This document shows positions 58,075-64,000 of a DNA stretch of 64,000 nt, one piece after another; the first letter of the stretch is position 1, and each line of letters begins with the position of its first letter. Under the pieces are notes generated by a model. That model ran no database searches. It saw only the letters and a list, made by a program, of their open reading frames with translations, and was not told where the DNA came from. The DNA is from Eimeria necatrix (lineage: Eukaryota > Apicomplexa > Conoidasida > Eucoccidiorida > Eimeriidae), in NCBI RefSeq assembly GCF_000499385.1, contig NW_013651807.1, forward strand, positions 1 to 64,000, read 5' to 3'. The position numbers and the translations under genes were made by a program.

Positions 58075-60406
58075 GAAAGACCTAGAAGTTAAATATGCCC
58101 ATCTCTAGCCCTTGGAGGCTTTTCGTTTTGCTACAATGACAAGTTTTGCGAAGCTTTGTAGGGGCTGAAGAGAGGAGTTATTCAGACGCTGGACCACTTC
58201 TATACTCTCGTAGCGGTTCAAACCCCAAACTGAAAGCTGCCTTTCCAGGCCAACTGGTGGAAAAAATTTTTTCAAGAAAATGAATATTTAACGATAATCG
58301 AGAGAAAATTTTTCCGATGTTGCGGGCATTTCATAAGAACCCTTGGAGGCTCTGCTACGTAATGGAGATGACTCCGGAGAGCTTCTTCTGCTTAGGCGGA
58401 CCCAAAGTGGTCGAATATTATTTGCACGTAGACTTCCACCATACACATTACCCGCTTGTTAAAATATTGGATGATATCTACTCCAGTCAAAGCATATTGA
58501 ATGCGCAGTCACGACCTATCCGAGCAATAAGGCATTTGAAAACATATAGCTCGGGGAAAGGCGAGCTCATCTAGAGCAGTTTCCCCACGAACCATGCAGA
58601 AGGCAGCGAAGCAAAAATCGCCCCTGTACCTTGTAGGGACTTGGTGGCGAATGTGTAGCTCAGATTTTCGGCGCACAAGGGTTTTTCAGTGAATAAGGAT
58701 AGTGAAGGCAATATCCTGGCCTAGTGATATTCCCACCGCATCTCGTGGACCAAAAATTGGAGAGAAGCCCAATTCTCTGGGCATTCATATTTAAAAAATT
58801 ATATTAAAAAGTTCATGGTTCGAAGGAAAAGGCACAAGGAGGGCAGTGAGAGCGTGCCGACTATGCCGGCGGTCACCTGGCCTGAGTTGCGCTTGGCGTG
58901 CGCGTTGAGAAAAAGCAAATGCCAACGGCACTGCTGGAAACTATTTTTTAAAAAAGTAAAAAATTTAATATACATATGCAGGAAAGCTCATGGCTTGTCG
59001 GTTTGTAGCAGACGCTATGCAGCTTATAAGCAAGGTGTGCAGCCCCTTCTTTACCGCCAGCCCCGTTTCACTTGACTACTTTTGACGCCTTTCACAAAAG
59101 CTAGATTTTTGCATTTTGAGAGCTGGAATGTGTGGTAGCTGGTAGGTAGGCTCAAAGTTGTATTATTCAGTATTTACCGGGCGCAGCGGCAGCTACACAT
59201 TTTGTCCGCTCAGCAAAAAGGCTTCAGAAAATGGAATATGCATGCGTTCGTAGGTATGTAGAATGCGTCCTGGCTAGCTATGAATCAAAATGTTTGAAAA
59301 GTCCTTGCATTGTTACGTTTTGCGAGTTTACTTGTGTTTGGTGGCACCACAGCCTGGTGTCCAAGTTGTAACGGCAAGGCACATGGCTATAATTGTCTTG
59401 ATTGGGACCGTTTGTAACTTGCCAACAGTGCCTCAGTTGGAAAAAGCTTGAATAAAAGCTGTTGATCTATTTTGTAAGACTTCACTGGAATGTTATACCG
59501 CCTTAGACAGGGCGGCAGCGTCGTGGCGGCTATTCGTGGGGATGTCAGTAACCATTCACCGCTCACACTTGCCTGCTGCACTGGTGCGTTGCCTTTCGGA
59601 AATAATGAATTTAATTTCATTTCTTGGCGAACGCATTAATTTGCTTGTCCGTGTGTCATTCGTATACCTCTGCACTGCATAGAACACTCGCAACTTTACG
59701 CCTGTTTTGTGCCGGCTCTTGGCCGCACCACTTATGAGGCATGATCTTCCTATCATTCTTGTTTACGCTAAGGAAAAATGTGCCTAACTGAGGCACTCCG
59801 AGCATAAACAGGTGAGCCCTCATCTTCACTTCGCGGTTTTAGCTCTTGTGATTAAAACGCATGTGAGGAAATTGGAGGCATAATATATGTTTTAGGAGAG
59901 GCATCTGTTAACAGCCCAGTAGATGCAAGTAACTTTGTCTTCAAATAGGTATGCAAAGGGATTGGTAGATACAACTTCTAAGCATTTCAAAAATTATGGG
60001 AGCAAGTTGCTTAAGGCTTGCGGCAATGAAGAAAACAGCAATAACAGTTATTCTACAAGCTACGGTTTTACATTCCAGTACATTAAGGAGCAGCGAAATT
60101 TGATGTTGCGTAACCAACTGCCTCCATGAAGAACTCTTTTGTATGACAGTAGGTTGGTGTTGGTGCAAATGCTCAACCTGAGCGATATTTTCTTGGCCAG
60201 TGGTTTCACTTTCCCTTGGTACAAAGCGTGCTGCAATAAATTACTATTTACTGCTTTCGCGAGCTTTTTCTGAGCCTAAGGGCGCATTTCCTCCAAATCT
60301 TAGAATCGCTGTAGCCATGTTATTGCAAGGCCAGTACCTAATGTCTCATCATAATTTAGTGAGGTGTTTGCAGCGAAGGAGCTGGACTACTGACTTCTTT
60401 TAATTT
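58075..60406. other. Upstream region of the OFD1-like gene; no other gene seen
   Basis: Short frames only, with T/A-rich stretches. It should contain the promoter of the minus-strand OFD1-like gene. Confidence 0.4.
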
Positions 60407-60716
60407 GCATATTCTACGATTGCAGCCAGCATTTATATAGGGTATTAATTTATCAGATATACAGGCTCGACGTGGTTCAGAAATTAAACGAAAATTGAAT
60501 AAAGGAAATGCACATGATGCATTAATATTGGTGATGATTTGGTATAGTGAAGAGACGTTATTCACTAGCCGCATGCTCTGAAGAAATACTCGAAAGCAAA
60601 GGGAGTGAACCTCTGCAGGCCGCAGACGACAAAGAAAAACCTTCTTGCAACGTCGAGCCTTTATATCTGAAAAATTAATACCCTATATAAATGCTGGCTG
60701 CAATCGTAGAATATGC
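60407..60716. repeat. Inverted repeat with 67-bp arms, MITE-like
   Basis: The arms 60407-60473 and 60650-60716 are reverse complements with two mismatches and enclose 176 bases without a coding frame. The total size of 310 bases fits a miniature inverted-repeat transposable element. TTAA occurs just outside both ends (three bases from the left arm, one from the right), which would suit a TTAA-targeting element, but the offset is unequal and A/T-rich DNA makes this weak. Confidence 0.7.
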
Positions 60717-61782
60717 GTTAAGTATTCTCACTGAAATTCAAATCCGTTAGACGTAATGAATGGATATTTTCATGAGCTTCTTCTCAATAGGGTTTCGCAT
60801 TTTTATCCAGCGTAGACCAAAGAAAGGCAGTTGACCGCCAGTTGCAATTTTTAGCAGAGGGCAGAAGCATCTAATCAGCATTTTAAGGCACTTTTCTGGT
60901 GACGGTAATGCTTCACTAAAAAGTGAATAGAGAAGCCCCTAGAACTTTGTGAGGAACACGAATTCGCCAGCAAAGGCATTTACTGCACATTTGTGTTGGA
61001 ACATTTTGCTTTCTGTAGAGAAGTAGATTTCAGTGAGCCCAGAAAAACGGCTCCTGGTCGGGCTACCCTTAATGTGCTCATGGGGTTCTTCGTCAAGGAA
61101 TTAAAAGGCAACAGAGCCTCTCGTTAGGCTTAAAGGCGATATCTGCACAATCGCTTTTGGTTGAAAATTGTTTATTTACTCACGAATAGCTTTCCGTTTC
61201 TCATTTTTATAGATCGGAGAAGGCGAACGCTTTTAGATACTTGGGAACTTGCAAATAAACGATTCGTTTTAGGTGGTTGATGTATCCAACAGAAGCGATA
61301 TGGATTTCAGTCATCAGAAACGCGACAAGCTGCCACTCAAGAACATCATGAGATGAATTTAGGAAGCAAGAACTGTTGATGAGTACGGAGGAATGTGCAT
61401 TTGCATGTGCTTACAAATCAAAACAAAGTATTGAAAGGATAGCGATTAACGAGCGAATTCTCCTGCAGTGTTTATTCAGTGAGAAGGAAGCATCCTTCTC
61501 ACTGAATAAACAGAAGAAACTCATTTACTCTCAGTTGAGCCGCTTCTGGCCTTGATGCCTCCTTCTCCAAACAGAAGATTTTAATTCATAAGTCAAAGAA
61601 GCTCTTGAGCGTGGATTTAAATACTTCAAAATCAGGTAACGATTCGTGCTGCACTTGCATTTTGACAGCCATAAACAAAAAGTTTTTTAATTAATTCACC
61701 CCTATTAACTCATCTCTAGACCCCATAAAAAATAAACTGGCCTCTAGAAGCGCACTTTTGCCTTGAAATCTTTATTTTCTGC
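60717..61782. other. A/T-rich non-coding DNA before the repeat-rich segment
   Basis: No gene is visible. It contains the perfect hairpin at 61469-61512, listed separately. Confidence 0.45.
61469..61512. repeat. Perfect 20-bp hairpin with 4-base loop
   Basis: TGTTTATTCAGTGAGAAGGA, then AGCA, then the exact reverse complement. The stem has no mismatch and is not simple sequence. It could fold as DNA cruciform or RNA hairpin. It is not followed by a T run, so a polymerase III terminator is unlikely. Confidence 0.95.
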
Positions 61783-62148
61783 ATGGCTCAAAACTTTATT
61801 ATCTTTATAGCAATGGCCCTTTACTGCAGTTGCTGCTGCAGTGCTGCTTTTTTGCAGCATAGAAGGCAAGCAGCAGGTGCAGCCAAGCTCACGCAAAGAG
61901 CTGTGTTTAAGTCTTTTCTCTTTCTGAGATCAGTTGAAACATTCTTGGGAATTTTAATTTCTGATCTTCATCAGGAATTGTCCCGACTTAGACTGCTATT
62001 AATTGCAATGAAGTTTGTTTGTGCATGCGAAGATTACGCAATTACCTGTTATTTCACTGAGGCAGAGGTTCCCTAGTGCTACATTAATGTGGGCTTTTAT
62101 GCGAACTCTAGGGAGCTGCTTGACTTCTCCCTGGCAATCCGAAACTTT

Positions 62149-62176
62149 AAACCCTAAACCCTAAACCCTAAACCCT
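62149..62176. repeat. Telomere-like array, AAACCCT x4
   Basis: Four perfect copies of the heptamer AAACCCT, the C-rich strand of the plant/coccidian TTTAGGG telomere repeat, inside the chromosome and next to CTG-rich DNA. Such interstitial arrays are known from the repeat-rich segments of Eimeria chromosomes. Confidence 0.97.
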
Positions 62177-62574
62177 AAAATCCCAAATAGTGGGGTTTAA
62201 AGTCGCCTTTAAATTGCAGGCGCTGCTGCTGCAACTCATCCACCGCAGCAGCCCTGGAAAGCAATGAACACAAAACAAGTTGGTGGAATTTGTTCAAAAG
62301 TCTTACTTGCAAATTGGGCCACTAGAAATAATAAAAAGTTCTTTTATTAATTAGATAATTAAAAATGTTTTTACAATTTTGTAACTCCTTCGCTCTCTAG
62401 AATTCGCCGTGGTGTCTTAGTGGCTGCATTGTGCCGCTGTCTCGTCTAGGGCCAGCTCTTTCTTCGCTCCATCTTTCTATATTCTGATTAATTTTAAAAA
62501 CTTGATTAATTAAGAAGAATTTCACTCGGGATTTTAGCCTTTTGAGTCCAACCCACCAAAACAGGAGGTGGGTG

Positions 62575-62598
62575 GCTGCTGCTGCTGCTGCTGCTGCT
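62575..62598. repeat. (GCT)n tract
   Basis: Eight GCT units, upstream of the P1 gene. A similar tract lies at about 62791-62813, within what should be the 5' untranslated region or promoter of P1. Read on any strand these tracts make apparent poly-Ala, poly-Ser, poly-Leu, poly-Cys or poly-Gln frames, which I do not regard as genes. Confidence 0.93.
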
Positions 62599-62955
62599 TT
62601 CTGCTGCAGCACCGGCGCGAGCCGCGAAGGCTGTCTGACGGGTGCAGCAGCAAACGCAGCAGAACTACAAAGGGATTAAAATAAATGCATGCAACTCGAA
62701 GGAAAACAATTGATGGAAGAAAGCAATTGGTTTGGGGCTGCATGCGCCGGGGCGTGGGGGGGCTGGGGATCGCTGCTGCAGCCGGCGGTGGGCTGCTGCT
62801 GCTGCTGCTGCTGGAGCTGCAGCAGCAGCGGGAGAGCAGCAGAATATGCGGAAGGTTGCGAGTTAGGGTTTCTGGGCTTCGGGAATCGCCATTTGGGATT
62901 ATTTTTGCGGAATTTTCGGAAATATTGGAATTATTTTCCCTTTTATTCGGCGAAA

Positions 62956-63159
62956 ATGGCGGCAGTGCCCACAAGTTCCCTCACCGACGGCCAGCGCCAG
63001 GAGCTCCTCTGTACTTACGCTTCTTTGATTCTTTCCGACGAAGGAATGGAAATTTCCGCAGAAAATATTCAAAAATTAGTTTCTGCAGCAGGAGCTTCTG
63101 TGGAGTGTTACATGCCGGGCCTTTTCGCGCGGGCGCTCAAGGGTCACAACATCACGTGA

Positions 63160-63194
<35 letters not shown>

Positions 63195-63705
63195 GGGGCG
63201 CTCTGCTGCTGCTGCGGCTGCGACGGCGGCTGCAGTTTTGCTTCCGTTTCTGCGCGCTGCTGGCCTGCTGCTGCTGCTGCTGCTGCCGAGGCCTCCCGGG
63301 CCCCACACTCTGCATGCGCTGTGGGGAGAGTGCAGCACGAACTTTTCGTTTGTTGCTGCTGCTCGCTTGTCTTCGGATTAGTTTTTGTCTTCTGCTGCTG
63401 CTGCTGCTGCGGCTACTGCTGCTGCTGCGGCTACTGCTGCTGCTGCGGCTGGCCATGGGGTTTGCGTTGGTTTGCTGCTGCTGCTGCTGCGGCTGGCCAT
63501 GGGGTTTGCGTCGGTTTGCTGCTGCTGCTGCTGCAGGGACCTTCTCGCTGGAGCAGGCACAGTTGCTGCTGCTCCTGCTGCTGCTGCTGCTGCTCCTGCT
63601 GCTGCAGCAGAGCCTGCTGCTGCTGACAAGGGGGGAAAGGCTGCGAAACAGGAAGAGCCTGAGGAGGAGGAAGATGCAGACATGGGTTTCTCTCTCTTTG
63701 ACTAA
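62956..63705 (+). CDS. RPLP1: 60S acidic ribosomal protein P1
   Basis: Two exons, 62956-63155 and 63537-63705, join inside a Thr codon and give 122 residues. The start ATG has a good context (GCGAAAATGGC). Residues 1-70 form the helical dimerisation domain (LTDGQRQELLCTYASLILSD; VECYMPGLFARAL). A Gly/Ala hinge (DLLAGAGTVAAAP) and an Ala-rich linker follow, and the hallmark acidic tail EEEEDADMGFSLFD ends the protein. P1 with P2 forms the ribosomal stalk that recruits elongation factors. The 381-base intron is dominated by CTG (GCT) runs. The linker is also written in GCT codons, so part of it may derive from the same repeat expansion. The stop codon TAA is the first part of a telomere-like array. 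Confidence 0.96.
63156..63536 (+). repeat. CTG-rich intron of RPLP1
   Basis: The intron begins GTGAGC and ends CTGCAG. Between them are at least six separate GCT/CTG tracts, the longest being the opening run of about 12 units at ~63161-63195, plus a local duplication GGCTGGCCATGGGGTTTGCG at ~63447-63466 and ~63491-63510. Tract lengths should vary between isolates. Confidence 0.93.
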
Positions 63706-63811
63706 ACCCTAAACCCTAAACCCTCAAAGCCCTAAACCGCAGCAGACGCTAAACCCTCGTAAACCCTAAACCCTCGTAAACCCTAAACCCTCGTAAACCC
63801 TAACCCGCGCC
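63704..63811. repeat. Telomere-like array, AAACCCT with CG insertions
   Basis: About ten AAACCCT units, several separated by CGT (AAACCCTCGT), starting within the RPLP1 stop codon and running through what must be its 3' untranslated region. Confidence 0.95.
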
Positions 63812-63862
63812 TGGCCCAGACCCTCAGCGCGACCTGCAGCGGCGCCACCTGCGCCATGCGGA

Positions 63863-63906
63863 TTAGGGTTTAGGGTTTAGGGTTTAGGGTTTAGGGTTTA
63901 GGGTTT
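63863..63906. repeat. Telomere-like array in opposite orientation, TTTAGGG x6
   Basis: About six TTTAGGG copies, the reverse complement of the array that ends 52 bases to the left. The two arrays therefore face each other around a short unique GC-rich spacer (63812-63862). Confidence 0.96.
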
Positions 63907-64000
63907 TCGAGACTGTTGGGATGACCCAAGGTTTAGTTGCTGTTGTTGGAGGAGAAACCAAAAGTGCGTAAATTCCTTTTTCTAAATTTGGCCCGTCGAG

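Noticed and set aside
61783..62076. A 97-codon Cys/Leu-rich frame beginning with ATG
   Set aside because: Composition follows CTGCAG-rich DNA at the start of the repeat-rich segment. No domain, conserved motif or splice partner.
62534..63712. Many long frames of poly-Ser, poly-Ala, poly-Leu, poly-Cys or poly-Gln on both strands
   Set aside because: They are translations of CTG/CAG tracts and flank or cross the RPLP1 exons. None has a domain, and the P1 model explains the real coding sequence.
62149..63906. Telomere-like arrays as a true chromosome end
   Set aside because: The arrays are short, in both orientations, and followed by further unique sequence. They are interstitial.
1..64000. 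CRISPR arrays, operons, bacterial mobile elements
   Set aside because: No direct-repeat/spacer structure or polycistronic layout. The spliced genes and tRNA features show eukaryotic nuclear DNA.

Overview
The window looks like nuclear DNA of a coccidian apicomplexan, most likely Eimeria or a close relative such as Cyclospora. The evidence is: spliced genes with short GT-AG introns; dispersed AAACCCT/TTTAGGG telomere-like arrays inside the chromosome; long CTG/CAG (GCT) runs at the right end; a plant-type 4-alpha-glucanotransferase; and several axonemal genes, which fit a parasite whose only flagellated stage is the male gamete. I cannot tell Eimeria from Cyclospora without a search.

Layout. 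The first ~61.7 kb is repeat-poor, with genes on both strands separated by several kilobases of apparently non-coding DNA. Left to right: a predicted secreted, membrane-anchored protein of unknown function (4.5-7.3 kb, +); a predicted dually acylated low-complexity protein (8.5-9.8 kb, -); a CFAP221/PCDP1-like central-pair protein (13.1-16.6 kb, -); two tRNA-Arg(CCG) genes forming a near-perfect head-to-head palindrome (18.8-19.07 kb); a poorly conserved locus that reads like a degenerate kinesin motor (20.4-23.4 kb, +) followed by basic and coiled-coil exons (23.9-28.2 kb, +); DNAAF11/LRRC6 (30.2-33.4 kb, +); an unrecognised 173-residue, six-exon gene (33.7-35.9 kb, +); CFAP52/WDR16 (38.4-41.1 kb, -); a divergently placed 620-residue coiled-coil gene (42.5-46.6 kb, +); a GH77 4-alpha-glucanotransferase (49.7-51.8 kb, -); a small possibly mitochondrial protein (51.95-52.19 kb, -); and a 1170-residue OFD1/FOP-like LisH coiled-coil protein (54.6-58.1 kb, -). 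From about 61.8 kb to the end the sequence becomes repeat-rich. It holds telomere-like arrays and CTG tracts around the ribosomal protein P1 gene, whose intron is full of CTG repeats and whose stop codon lies inside a telomere-like array.

How the genes fit together. At least three genes, and perhaps five or six, serve cilia or flagella: central-pair projection (CFAP221-like), doublet-lumen protein (CFAP52), dynein-arm assembly (DNAAF11), centriole/basal body (OFD1-like), and possibly the coiled-coil and kinesin-like loci. This is a striking density for an organism that builds axonemes only in microgametes. The GH77 enzyme belongs to the amylopectin metabolism that coccidia use in the sexual and oocyst stages, and P1 is housekeeping. 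Exon boundaries come from splice-site consensus, reading phase and recalled homologues. Where the phases close exactly over all exons I say so. They are models, not transcripts.
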